From NCBI RefSeq assembly GCF_001742165.1, contig NZ_CP016444.1, positions 620,001-684,000 of the forward strand: a stretch of DNA of 64,000 nucleotides, read 5' to 3'. This document shows positions 25,983 to 34,148 of this stretch, in pieces. The DNA comes from Burkholderia stabilis. GTDB lineage: Bacteria; Pseudomonadota; Gammaproteobacteria; Burkholderiales; Burkholderiaceae. The position numbers were made by a program, and so were the translations under genes. The notes under the pieces were generated by a model that saw nothing but the letters and a program-made list of their open reading frames with translations, did no database searches and had not been told where the DNA came from. The stretch's first letter is position 1; each line of letters opens with the position of its first letter.

Positions 25983-26915
25983 ATGACGCGACTCAGTACG
26001 GCAACGGGGAAAAAGCAGTTTGAATACCGGGGAAACGCAGAAACCGGCGTTGAACTCTTTTACGGAGACGGGTTGAAGACTTCCGGGCGCGTAAGCGCGG
26101 AAACAATCCGTGCGCTCCTCGTCGAGTTTGCATCGAGGCCCGGGCCGGTTCATGTCGGAACCAGCTTCAACGACCCGCGACTTGGCAGCATTGGTGACTG
26201 GTTGCTTAACCGCGAAAGGCAGAATCTCGCATGCTATCTGGTTCCGACGCTGGAGCATCTCGGCCTGGGCGCGTATGACGCCACTCGCCGGCGGTTCTCG
26301 TTCGTCGAGCATAGCGGCAATGGAAGTGCAGACACGTCGGACGCACGGACATCGTTGATGCCGACCGAGAGTTTCGACGGCGGGTCGCTGGCAACAGAGG
26401 CCGGAAAAATGATGTCGCGTATTGCCGAAGAGGTGAGCAGGCTTGCGCTGCCTCCCGTCCGGCGGATCGAGTGTTCGCTGTCCGACTTCGCCGATGCCGA
26501 GGCATTGCGTTTGCGCTTGAATGACTGGAACCTTCCTGAAAGCGGCGAGTTCGTCGTATACCGTTTCCAGACCGAGGCGCCGGAGGCATTCCACGCTGCG
26601 TTCCCTGACAGGACGGCTTGCTCGTACAAGCTCAGCCGCAAGAATGAACTGACGGATGATGGCGTCACGCTCTATGTCGGAAGTTCAAGAAGCTTCGCAA
26701 GCAGGCTGCAGCAGCATTTCGGCTTCGGTCCCGAGGGAACCTATTCGCTCCACCTGAAGCGTTGGGTTCCGGAAACGCTGTGCCGTACGCCGCTGGTGCT
26801 CGAGTATTGGACCGTGCTTGACGGCAAGCAGACGCGGCCTATTGTGCTCCAGGCGCTGGAAGATTATCTCTGGGACCACAGCCAGCCTGTATTCGGCCGG
26901 CGCGGCTCGAAATAG
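25983..26915 (+). CDS. GIY-YIG-like nuclease-domain protein
   Basis: 310 residues from the ATG at 25983 behind GAAGAGACAA. The last ~100 residues look like a GIY-YIG domain: VTLYVGSSRSFASRLQQHFG (second Tyr-Val-Gly strand and Arg helix), and a closing helix with a Glu in QALEDYLWDHSQPVFGRRG, the position of the metal-binding Glu and the final Asn/Gly turn. The N-terminal ~200 residues are unrecognised, with a segment HVGTSFNDPRLGSIGDWLLNRERQNLACYLVPTLEHLGLG. GIY-YIG enzymes cut DNA in restriction, repair and homing. Composition is less GC-rich than neighbours, and the gene lies next to IS remnants and a WYL regulator. Confidence 0.55.
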   Translation: MTRLSTATGKKQFEYRGNAETGVELFYGDGLKTSGRVSAETIRALLVEFASRPGPVHVGTSFNDPRLGSIGDWLLNRERQNLACYLVPTLEHLGLGAYDATRRRFSFVEHSGNGSADTSDARTSLMPTESFDGGSLATEAGKMMSRIAEEVSRLALPPVRRIECSLSDFADAEALRLRLNDWNLPESGEFVVYRFQTEAPEAFHAAFPDRTACSYKLSRKNELTDDGVTLYVGSSRSFASRLQQHFGFGPEGTYSLHLKRWVPETLCRTPLVLEYWTVLDGKQTRPIVLQALEDYLWDHSQPVFGRRGSK

Positions 26916-27093
26916 TGATGTCCGATAGCGGCGCGCCCGTCATAGAGTCCCGAGACATTTCGCCGTAAGGTAGACGTCTTTCCTGGGCACCGATGCGGCC
27001 AGAGCGAACTCGGCGGCGCAGGCAGCCTGACGGAACCTGCTGCCTGCCAACGGCCACGAGACTCAAGGTGACTACACACGCGACACCCGACTC

Positions 27094-28110
27094 ATGGCCA
27101 AGCGCCCCGACACACTGAATACGACCATTCTCGCGATTGAATTGCTACGACGCATTCCGAGGAACAGGAAGGTCACGGCCGCCGAACTACATGAACAGCT
27201 ACAGCATGCCGGACTTGACCGCGACCTCAGAACAATTCAGCGCCAACTCGAAACGCTTTGTGAACATTTCGACATTGAGTGTGATGACCGAAGCAAGCCG
27301 TACGGGTATTGCTGGAAGTCTCAATCGAGCGGGCTGTCACTGCCTGTACTCAGCGAGCAGGAGGCATTGCTCCTGCTGTTGGCGCAGGCGTACCTGAACC
27401 GTTTGCTGCCGGCCGGCGTCATGAAGTCCATGGACGGGTTCTTCGAGCAGGCGCGGAGGAACGTCGGCCCCGCCGTCGCGGAAAGACCCAGTCAGCAGTG
27501 GCTGCAGAAGGTTCGGGTCGTCAGCCCGACGCAGCCGACATTGCCGCCAAGAATCGAGGATGGCGTGTTTGACGCCGTCAGCAACGCGCTCTACGCCAAT
27601 CTCTGGCTCGAGGTGACGTATCAGAACGCGGCAGGCAAGTCGAAGTCTGCCGAAGTGATGCCGCTCGGATTGGCTCAACAAGGCGTGCGTCTTTATCTCG
27701 TGTGCCGCTACAAAGGGTATGCCGAGGAGCGCATTCTGGCCTTGCACCGCATCGTCACGGCCAGTGCGACCACACGACCGTTCGAGCGACCCGCCGACTT
27801 CAACCTGGAGCAGTACGAGGCCGACGGCAAGTTTGGCTTCGGCAGCGGAAAGCGAGTGCGGTTGCGTTTCTGTATCGAACGGGAGACCGGTCTTCAATTG
27901 CTCGAGTCGCCTCTGACGCCTGACCAGGAGGTCAGCACCTTCGACGACAGACTGGAAATAACCGCCGTGGTGGTAGAGACGGTGCAGTTACATCGATGGT
28001 TGCTTGGCTTCGGGGAAAAGGTCTGGGGCGTGAAACTCGACGACGCCGACGACGGGCACGCCGAAGACGGGGAGCGGGACGCGCTGCGACACATCTTGTC
28101 GTCGCCGTGA
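27094..28110 (+). CDS. WYL-domain transcriptional regulator
   Basis: 338 residues. N-terminal helix-turn-helix (VTAAELHEQLQHAGLDRDLRTIQRQLETL), central WYL domain (about 155-240) with KSKSAEVMPLGLAQQGVRLYLVCRY, and a C-terminal WCX extension (EITAVVVETVQLHRWLLGFGEKVWGV). The architecture matches the BrxR/CapW/PafBC-like class, ligand-gated repressors often found with phage-defence operons and thought to sense nucleic-acid pieces. It lies 178 bp after the GIY-YIG gene and 72 bp before the four-gene set, on the same strand, so it is the likely regulator of this locus. Confidence 0.85.
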   Translation: MAKRPDTLNTTILAIELLRRIPRNRKVTAAELHEQLQHAGLDRDLRTIQRQLETLCEHFDIECDDRSKPYGYCWKSQSSGLSLPVLSEQEALLLLLAQAYLNRLLPAGVMKSMDGFFEQARRNVGPAVAERPSQQWLQKVRVVSPTQPTLPPRIEDGVFDAVSNALYANLWLEVTYQNAAGKSKSAEVMPLGLAQQGVRLYLVCRYKGYAEERILALHRIVTASATTRPFERPADFNLEQYEADGKFGFGSGKRVRLRFCIERETGLQLLESPLTPDQEVSTFDDRLEITAVVVETVQLHRWLLGFGEKVWGVKLDDADDGHAEDGERDALRHILSSP

Positions 28111-28182
28111 ATAGTATCCACCCATGGGTTGTCACTGCCGATGGCATTGACCGATTTCAACAGCCTGAGAAAAGGATCGTCC

Positions 28183-28476
28183 ATGGGTAGGTTGATTGTT
28201 TTCCTGATACTTGGATTCGTTGCTTATAGCGTGCTCAAACAATCGCAGAAAGTCGCACGCGTCTTCGAGCCGCCGCAGCGACGGGCGTGTCGGCCCGAGC
28301 CTGAGACGCTGGACGTGGTAACGACAGAGGGGCCGGCGCGACAAGCGACGAATGCTCAAGACTGGGCCGACGAGGTGAAACGGTCATACGATCTTTTCAA
28401 AGCCGGAGCCCTCACGAAAGAAGAGTTCGAGCAAGTGAAAACGCAATTGCTCGCAAAAGTAGGCGCTGAAGCCTGA
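28183..28476 (+). CDS. Small membrane protein with C-terminal SHOCT domain
   Basis: 97 residues from the ATG at 28183 behind AAAAGGA. One N-terminal transmembrane segment (LIVFLILGFVAYSVL), a basic linker, and a C-terminal SHOCT domain (DLFKAGALTKEEFEQVKTQLLAK), a short oligomerisation-type module often found at protein ends in membrane and stress proteins. It is the first gene of a tight same-strand set continuing to 31733 (gap of 34 bp to the next gene). No enzymatic role is suggested; it may be a scaffold or anchor. Confidence 0.7.
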   Translation: MGRLIVFLILGFVAYSVLKQSQKVARVFEPPQRRACRPEPETLDVVTTEGPARQATNAQDWADEVKRSYDLFKAGALTKEEFEQVKTQLLAKVGAEA

Positions 28477-28510
28477 TTTGACGTAATCGGCGGGTTTGCC
28501 GCGAGAGACC

Positions 28511-30094
28511 ATGGAAAATAAAGAAAATTTGCCCGAGAGCGTCCAGGATGCACACGCTCACGACAAGGCGAAACAGCAAACCGGAACGAGCAAGGATATT
28601 TTTCGTGCGGGCATCTCGCTCGCGTCCGACGAAACGGTGCGCCGATACGGCAGCGCCGGCGCGGAATTCGTCAAAGGCTATCGTGGTGTCGACAACGAAA
28701 CCGGGCAGAAATTCGCCAAGGGTCTTGCCGACATCGCGAAGCACAAGGTCAACAGCGACCCGCTCGAAGCCGCGAAGAACATCAAGCAGCAGGCGGGTTT
28801 CTCGGCAGAGGTGGCGGCGACCAGCCGCGACAACGCCGAGGCCGTCATTTCCGGGTCCGGGGTTCGCACGACACGTAGTGACGACCTGGCAGCCTTTGGT
28901 CGAAACCACAATGTGGTGGACCGCGTCCAGCTTCTCGATGGGCAAATCATCGAGGGCTCGCAGGCCCAGATGAAATTCGTGGGCGATCGCAACGATCTCT
29001 TTTCCAAAATTGCCCGAGAGGACGGCAAGTTCGCTCGCTATCGCGGCGTGAAGCTGGAACTGCCGTCCGAGCAGTACGACGGCGCGCAAGCGTATTGCCA
29101 GAAACGGGCCGAACAGTTGCGCAACAACGCACAGGCGGCCGAAGCGAAGGGAAAGCCGGACGTTGCCGCGAAACTGCGTCGCGAGGCAGAGAACTACGAA
29201 ACACTGGGCGAGAACGTACGCGATAGCGGCTTGACGACGGAGCAGGCCATTTTCTACCGCGAGCATCCCGAGCTCGCGACGATTCTCGATATTGCCCGCA
29301 CCAGCCATCGTGCCGGCATGGAAGGCGCGAAGTATGGCGCCGTCATCGGCGGGACCATTTCCGTGCTCAAGAACACCTTTGCCGTGGCGCAGAAGAGGGC
29401 ATCGCTCGGGGACGCCGCACTCGAAGTGGCCAAGGATGTCGGCAAGGCAGGGGCGCTGGGTTATGGCACGGCCTTTGTCGGCGCGGCGACGAAGTCGGTC
29501 ATGCAGCAATCGGGTCACGCAGGCGTGCGTGCGCTGGCGAATACCAGTGTTCCGACATTGGCGGTCACCGCTTGCCTGTCGCTGGGCGTGTCGATAAAGC
29601 GCTACGTGCACGGCGAAATCAGCGAATCGGAGTTCCTCGTCGAAGTGGGCGAGAAGGGCGCCGGCATGCTGTCGAGCGGTATGTTTGCCGCGCTGGGACA
29701 GATTGCCATTCCCATTCCGTTCGTCGGTGCCGCCGTCGGCGGCATGGTGGGTTACACCCTGTCGTCGATGTTCTACCAGAGCGCGGTCGAGGCCTCCAGG
29801 GCGGCCGAGCTGTCGCGCAAGAATCTCGCGCGCACGCGTGAAATTGCCGCAAGGGCCCATGCTTGCCTTGCGCAAGAGCGCATTGCGCTGGAGACCTTCT
29901 ATGCCGAGGAAATGCCTCGGTTGCTTGAAGAAACGCGTGGGCTGATTCGAGCGGTCGATGCCGGCCATGAAAGCGCCGATGAGCTGGCTGCTGCCGTCAA
30001 TCGATTCGCGGAGTTGTTGGGCAGGGAGTTGCCGTACGCGTCGCAGCAGGAATTCGATTCATTCATGGCATCCGATATGCCACTGAAACTGTAA
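28511..30094 (+). CDS. Hypothetical 527-residue membrane-associated protein
   Basis: Family not recognised. From the ATG at 28511 the first ~270 residues are hydrophilic and rich in charged helices (for example GAQAYCQKRAEQLRNNAQAAEAKGKPDVAAKL). They are followed by several weakly hydrophobic, glycine-rich segments between about 275 and 430 (GAKYGAVIGGTISV, ALGYGTAFVGAA, VPTLAVTACLSLGVSI, IPIPFVGAAVGGMVGYTLSSMFY) and a C-terminal helical tail. This amphipathic, glycine-zipper-like pattern suggests a protein that can enter or remodel membranes. It lies between a SHOCT protein and a TerB-like protein. Confidence 0.5.
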   Translation: MENKENLPESVQDAHAHDKAKQQTGTSKDIFRAGISLASDETVRRYGSAGAEFVKGYRGVDNETGQKFAKGLADIAKHKVNSDPLEAAKNIKQQAGFSAEVAATSRDNAEAVISGSGVRTTRSDDLAAFGRNHNVVDRVQLLDGQIIEGSQAQMKFVGDRNDLFSKIAREDGKFARYRGVKLELPSEQYDGAQAYCQKRAEQLRNNAQAAEAKGKPDVAAKLRREAENYETLGENVRDSGLTTEQAIFYREHPELATILDIARTSHRAGMEGAKYGAVIGGTISVLKNTFAVAQKRASLGDAALEVAKDVGKAGALGYGTAFVGAATKSVMQQSGHAGVRALANTSVPTLAVTACLSLGVSIKRYVHGEISESEFLVEVGEKGAGMLSSGMFAALGQIAIPIPFVGAAVGGMVGYTLSSMFYQSAVEASRAAELSRKNLARTREIAARAHACLAQERIALETFYAEEMPRLLEETRGLIRAVDAGHESADELAAAVNRFAELLGRELPYASQQEFDSFMASDMPLKL

Positions 30095-30134
30095 TGCCAC
30101 CGTATAACCAAGTGAGGACCAACCGGGGATAGTC

Positions 30135-30734
30135 ATGCTGTTGAAACAACTTTCAGACGAAGATGCGCGCGTCTTTCTGTGCGTGGCCGAGCTTTTGAGC
30201 TTGTCCGATAAGCCGATTCTTTGGGACGGCAAGCAACGGAGCGAGATTGCGGCCAAGGATATCGGGAGCGCAAAAATTTCGCTCAAGCGCAGCGAACAGC
30301 AAATCGAGGCGATGAAGGCGCTGGTGGAAGCGACGTCCGGGACGGGGGTGGCGGCGCTCGGCGCGATACTGGGTGATGTTTTGGCGAATGAGTTGTCTCG
30401 CTCGCAGGTTGAAAGCCGCCTGATTCAGCGTCTTGAATCATTGCCGCTTGATTCCATGGATGACCAGGCTATCCGGGTAAGCATCGTCCGTGAACTGATG
30501 AGCCTGGCGCTGCGGGGCAAAAAAGCGGCGACGCCATTCGTGCCGAAGCTGATGCTCTTTGAATTGATGCTGTTCGTGCTTGGCGACGGCGGAATTTCCG
30601 GGATTCAATGGAATCTGCTGGAGGAATTCAGCCATCACTATCGGATCGATGATTACATCGTCCAGGATTTGCTCGAGCGTGCCGAAATCACGCACCAGGA
30701 AGCGCAAAAAACCATCGCCATCATTCTCGAATAA
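30135..30734 (+). CDS. TerB-like helical protein
   Basis: 199 residues, ATG at 30135. Both ends resemble the TerB all-helical module: LSDEDARVFLCVAELLSLSDKPILWDG near the start and FELMLFVLGDGGISGIQWNLLEEFSHHYRIDDYIVQDLLE near the end, the second with the DGGIS...E acidic turn typical of TerB. TerB-type domains occur in tellurite-resistance and phage-defence gene sets, usually next to membrane partners. The stop is 9 bp before the next gene. The TerB link rests on motif shape only, and no other function can be offered. Confidence 0.45.
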   Translation: MLLKQLSDEDARVFLCVAELLSLSDKPILWDGKQRSEIAAKDIGSAKISLKRSEQQIEAMKALVEATSGTGVAALGAILGDVLANELSRSQVESRLIQRLESLPLDSMDDQAIRVSIVRELMSLALRGKKAATPFVPKLMLFELMLFVLGDGGISGIQWNLLEEFSHHYRIDDYIVQDLLERAEITHQEAQKTIAIILE

Positions 30735-30743
30735 GGAAAAATC

Positions 30744-31733
30744 ATGGTTCCGATTCTCATCGGGGGCGCAGTCGTCACCGGGTTGTATGGGGTTGTCAAG
30801 GGCGCACTGGGCGCGAAGGATCACAGTAAGGCATCCGAGCTGAACGACAGTGCAACGTCGATCGTCGATGTGGCAAATCGCGGTGTCGAAGAGCAACGCA
30901 AAGCGACGAATGCGATGCTGCAGGATTACGGTGCACGGAAGCTGCGTGCATTCAACGGCACCATTGCCGATTTTCTGGAAGCGTTTGGCCGCCTGAAGAA
31001 TGTCGAGCTGGTGGGTACGCCGGAGCTGGACAGGCTCAACGATGGCGATTTTTCGACCACGACGCTGCAAGGCCTTCGCGACGACTACGCGCTGCTCAAG
31101 AGCTCGGGCCTCGGGCTGGGTTCGGGGCTGACGGGCGGTGCGGCGATGGCGTTCGGGGCATACAACGGCACGATGCTGTTGGCCACTGCGAGTACCGGCA
31201 CGGCGATTTCGACGCTGAGCGGCGCAGCCGCGACGAACGCCACGCTGGCCTGGCTGGGCGGCGGTTCCCTGGCGGCCGGCGGCGGCGGTATGGCGATGGG
31301 TGCGATGGTTTTGGGCGGGCTCGTGGCGGGCCCGGCGCTCGCGATTTTCGGCCACATCGTCGGCAACAAGGGCGAAGAGGCTTTGAACAATGCTCGCAGC
31401 AACATGGAGCAGGCGAAGGTCGTCAAGGAGCAAGCCGCCGTCATGTGCGGCAAGCTCGAGGCCGTTGAACGCGTGACGTCCCTTGCCAATACGACGTTCT
31501 CGAAAATCAGCTCGAAACTTCGCCACGGCGTTCGCGATCTGAATGGCGTCATCGGCAGCAGCGGCGAGGACTACGCGATGTATTCCGATGAAGCGAAAGC
31601 AGTGGTCTTTCGGTCCGTCAAGTTTGCGCAGCTTCTGAAAGCCATGATCGACACGCCGATTCTCGACAAAGAGGGCAACCTGGTGCTGTCGACCGAGAAG
31701 CGGGTTGAAGAGATCGTTGGCCTGATGGCCTGA
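30744..31733 (+). CDS. Hypothetical glycine-rich membrane protein
   Basis: 329 residues. The N-terminus has a hydrophobic stretch (VPILIGGAVVTGLYGVV). A helical region follows to about 130. Then comes a long Gly/Ala-rich hydrophobic domain (about 115-215: GLGLGSGLTGGAAMAFGAYNG ... GGGGMAMGAMVLGGLVAGPAL), and a final helical part that includes KVVKEQAAVMCGKLEAVERV. The pattern is of a glycine-zipper membrane insert flanked by coiled coils, comparable in build to the 28511 product. Family not recognised. It is the last gene of the set and a stem-loop follows. Confidence 0.5.
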   Translation: MVPILIGGAVVTGLYGVVKGALGAKDHSKASELNDSATSIVDVANRGVEEQRKATNAMLQDYGARKLRAFNGTIADFLEAFGRLKNVELVGTPELDRLNDGDFSTTTLQGLRDDYALLKSSGLGLGSGLTGGAAMAFGAYNGTMLLATASTGTAISTLSGAAATNATLAWLGGGSLAAGGGGMAMGAMVLGGLVAGPALAIFGHIVGNKGEEALNNARSNMEQAKVVKEQAAVMCGKLEAVERVTSLANTTFSKISSKLRHGVRDLNGVIGSSGEDYAMYSDEAKAVVFRSVKFAQLLKAMIDTPILDKEGNLVLSTEKRVEEIVGLMA

Positions 31734-31755
31734 ACGCCCGGACTTGTCAGCGAAA

Positions 31756-31798
31756 AGCCCCGACTTGCCGCCGCATCGGTGCGGTGCGGGACGGGGCT
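31756..31798 (+). terminator. Branched stem-loop after the TerB-type set
   Basis: AGCCCCG (31756-31762) pairs perfectly with CGGGGCT (31792-31798), enclosing an inner stem CCGCA/TGCGG. It starts 22 bases after the stop of the last gene. No T-run follows, so it is either a Rho-type end or an mRNA-protecting structure. Confidence 0.45.
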
Positions 31799-31823
31799 CG
31801 TCCCGAGCTCATTCGAATCGCCT

Positions 31824-32117
31824 ATGACCGAAGTTCGTCGCCCGTTTCCCTGTACCGGTTGCGGCGCTTGCTGCAGACGCGTCGGCCTGGTGGCTGAAAC
31901 CCGATATCTCGATCGGGGAGACGGCGCTTGCCGGCATTACGACGATGCCCGGAAATCCTGCGGGATTTACGAGCATCGTCCGCTCGTCTGTCGCGTCGAG
32001 CAGTATTACGACGCACACTTTACCCAGAACTACAGCTGGGATGAATTCGTCGCGCTGAATCTGGCGGTTTGCACGCAGTTGGCGGCCGAGGACGGCGTTC
32101 TTCCCGCCCACCCGTGA
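31824..32117 (+). CDS. YkgJ-family cysteine-cluster protein
   Basis: 97 residues from the ATG at 31824. The defining motif is CTGCGACCRR near the start (CxxCxxCC, metal-chelating), with further conserved residues in CRHYDDARKSCGIYEHRPLVCRVEQ, where two more cysteines complete the metal site. Known members bind zinc or iron-sulfur and have no settled function. It follows the putative terminator of the preceding set, so it is probably a separate transcript. Confidence 0.8.
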   Translation: MTEVRRPFPCTGCGACCRRVGLVAETRYLDRGDGACRHYDDARKSCGIYEHRPLVCRVEQYYDAHFTQNYSWDEFVALNLAVCTQLAAEDGVLPAHP

Positions 32118-32138
32118 AGCGGCCCGTATCGCGTTGCG

Positions 32139-32780
32139 CTACTGCGGCGCCTTCTTGCGTCGCGCAGCCGGCGGCCCGCCGGCCGGCGCCGCGTCGAACG
32201 TCCACATCAACCGCATTTGCGCGCGCATCGCGGGCTCGTCGGCGGGGACGATGCAGTATGCGAGCCCGATGCGGCTGATCAGCGCGATGATGTCGTCCAG
32301 CGCCGGCGCCTCGCGGCCGAGCGAGGCCGCGTATTGAACGTAGGGCCTTTCCAGCACGCTGCGCCACATCGGCGCGATGTTCTCGACGATATAGCCGAAC
32401 ACCTCCGTGGACGCGCTCGTCGCCAGGTAGTTGTGATGGAAGCCGCCGTGGTGGCGATCGCGGTAACGCACCGCGAAGCACACGCATTCTGTGCAGTACG
32501 CGGCGAAGTCGTGTTCGAACGCGACGAGGCTGCGTTGCATCTCGTCGAAGAACGCGGCGTTCTCGACGCTGATCACGGCCTGAATCAGCTCCTTCTTCGT
32601 ACCGAAGTACCGGTACAGCGTGCGCCGTGAAATGTTCGCGCGCTGCGCGACATCGTCGATCGCAAGGCCGTCGATCCCGTGCTCGATCATGGCGTCGAGG
32701 GCCGCGCGCAGGATCGCGTTTCGCCCGTCATCGACGCTGTCCATTCTGCTGGCGTCTCCCCAGCGCAGTTGCCGCTCCAT
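32139..32780 (-). CDS. TetR-family regulator of the steroid oxygenase genes
   Basis: 213 residues from the ATG at 32780, which has GAGG six bases ahead; a TTG at 32840 is a less likely start. Helix-turn-helix: IDGLAIDDVAQRANISRRTLYRYFGTKKELIQAV. The C-terminal domain is His-rich (RYRDRHHGGFHHNYLA). Divergent from the Rieske oxygenase gene, with two inverted repeats sharing a CACAAA/TTTGTG core in between. By analogy with KstR-type regulators it is probably a repressor released by a catabolic intermediate. Confidence 0.85.
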   Translation of the reverse strand: MERQLRWGDASRMDSVDDGRNAILRAALDAMIEHGIDGLAIDDVAQRANISRRTLYRYFGTKKELIQAVISVENAAFFDEMQRSLVAFEHDFAAYCTECVCFAVRYRDRHHGGFHHNYLATSASTEVFGYIVENIAPMWRSVLERPYVQYAASLGREAPALDDIIALISRIGLAYCIVPADEPAMRAQMRLMWTFDAAPAGGPPAARRKKAPQ

Positions 32781-32860
32781 ACCCGTCCTCGATGCCGCGC
32801 GCCGCGCGGCGTGTCCCGATCCATCGATCGCATTCGTCAACGGCGGATTTTCTCACAAGT

Positions 32861-32915
32861 TGGCACACAACCAGAATTTGTGCCATTATGCGTCACAAAT
32901 AGCGATGTTTGTGAC
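32861..32915. promoter_or_regulatory. Two inverted repeats in the TetR/oxygenase intergenic region
   Basis: TGGCACA (32861-32867) faces TGTGCCA (32879-32885), and GTCACAAA (32892-32899) faces TTTGTGAC (32908-32915). Both are perfect and lie 6 bp apart in AT-richer DNA between divergent start codons. They are good candidates for TetR operators controlling both directions. Confidence 0.5.
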
Positions 32916-33010
32916 ATAGTGCGCAGGCCAGAACCGTCCCGGTCTGGCGCGTTCCCGGGCGGCGTCCGGCGATGCCGAACCTTGCCCGCCTTGACTGGAG
33001 GAGACGAGCG

Positions 33011-34135
33011 ATGAGCGATTTCACCGTGCCGGCAGGCAGACACCCCATTCACCGGATTCACGCTGCACCGATCGAGTCGCGCTATGCGCGCGGCTGGCAC
33101 TGTCTCGGGCTGGCCGACGACTATCGCGACGGCAAGGCACACGGCCTGTCGATCTTCGGCACGCACGTGGTCGTGTTCCAGGGCGGCGACGGGCAACTGC
33201 ACGTGCTCGACGGCTATTGCCCGCACATGGGCGCCGACCTCGCCCACGGGCGGATCGACGGCGATACGCTGGTGTGTCCGTTTCACGGCTGGACCTGGGC
33301 GGGAGACGGAACCTGCGCGGCGATCCCGTATTCGCAGCGCATCCCGCCCAAGGCGCGCATCAAGTCGTGGCCGGTGACGGAGCAGAACCGCCTGCTGTTC
33401 GTGTGGAACGATCCGGAAGGCCATGCGCCCGATCCGTCGCTCGCGATTCCGCGCATCAATGCGTGCTTCTCCGATGCATGGAGCGACTGGGCGATCGCCA
33501 AGTGGGTGATCGACACGAACTGCCGCGAGCTGATCGACAACCAGTCCGACATGGCGCACTTCGGCCCGGTGCACGGCGCGCCGATCGACTACTTCTGCAA
33601 CACGTTCGCCGGCCCCGTCGCGTACCAGAAACTGCGTGGCGGAAGCTCGCGGCTCGCGGCGAGTGGAGGCCTGACGGCGGATTCCGCGTACTTCGGCCCG
33701 GCGTACCACGTCACGCTGATGACGGGCGAAGCGCAGGGGCAGCCGATCAATTCGATCCTGCTCAACAGCCACGTGCCGATCGACACGAACAGTTTCGAGC
33801 TGCGCTTCGGCGTGATGGTCCAGAAGAACCCGGCGCTGACGGAGGAACAGAACCGCGAGATGGTGGACGGCTACGTAGAGGCCGCGCAGTCGGCGTTCCG
33901 CGAGGATGTGGCGATCTGGGATCACAAGACGCGCGTCGACAACCCGCTGCTCTGCGAAGGCGACGGGCCGATCTACCGGCTGCGTCAGTGGTATCAGCAG
34001 TTCTACACCGACGTGGCCGCGCTGCCCGCGCAGCATGCGGCCGTCGAGGTGCACGAGTACCGCGGGGACGATACGGGCTGGCGCAAGCTCGCCGACGTGC
34101 CGGCCGATGCGGCGAGCCGCCTTTCGACGATCTGA
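33011..34135 (+). CDS. kshA: Rieske non-haem iron oxygenase (KshA-like)
   Basis: 374 residues, ATG at 33011 behind CTGGAGGAGA. The Rieske 2Fe-2S site is CPHMGADLAHGRIDGDTLVC plus PFHGW (CxH...CxxH), and the mononuclear iron site is DNQSDMAHFGPVHG (Asp, His, His). Overall pattern and length fit 3-ketosteroid 9-alpha-hydroxylase oxygenase (KshA), which with a reductase opens steroid ring B. No KshB-type reductase is seen nearby. It is directly followed by a KstD-like dehydrogenase, which supports a steroid-type substrate, though other alicyclic substrates are possible. Confidence 0.82.
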   Translation: MSDFTVPAGRHPIHRIHAAPIESRYARGWHCLGLADDYRDGKAHGLSIFGTHVVVFQGGDGQLHVLDGYCPHMGADLAHGRIDGDTLVCPFHGWTWAGDGTCAAIPYSQRIPPKARIKSWPVTEQNRLLFVWNDPEGHAPDPSLAIPRINACFSDAWSDWAIAKWVIDTNCRELIDNQSDMAHFGPVHGAPIDYFCNTFAGPVAYQKLRGGSSRLAASGGLTADSAYFGPAYHVTLMTGEAQGQPINSILLNSHVPIDTNSFELRFGVMVQKNPALTEEQNREMVDGYVEAAQSAFREDVAIWDHKTRVDNPLLCEGDGPIYRLRQWYQQFYTDVAALPAQHAAVEVHEYRGDDTGWRKLADVPADAASRLSTI

Positions 34136-34148
34136 CGCGAGGGGCGAC

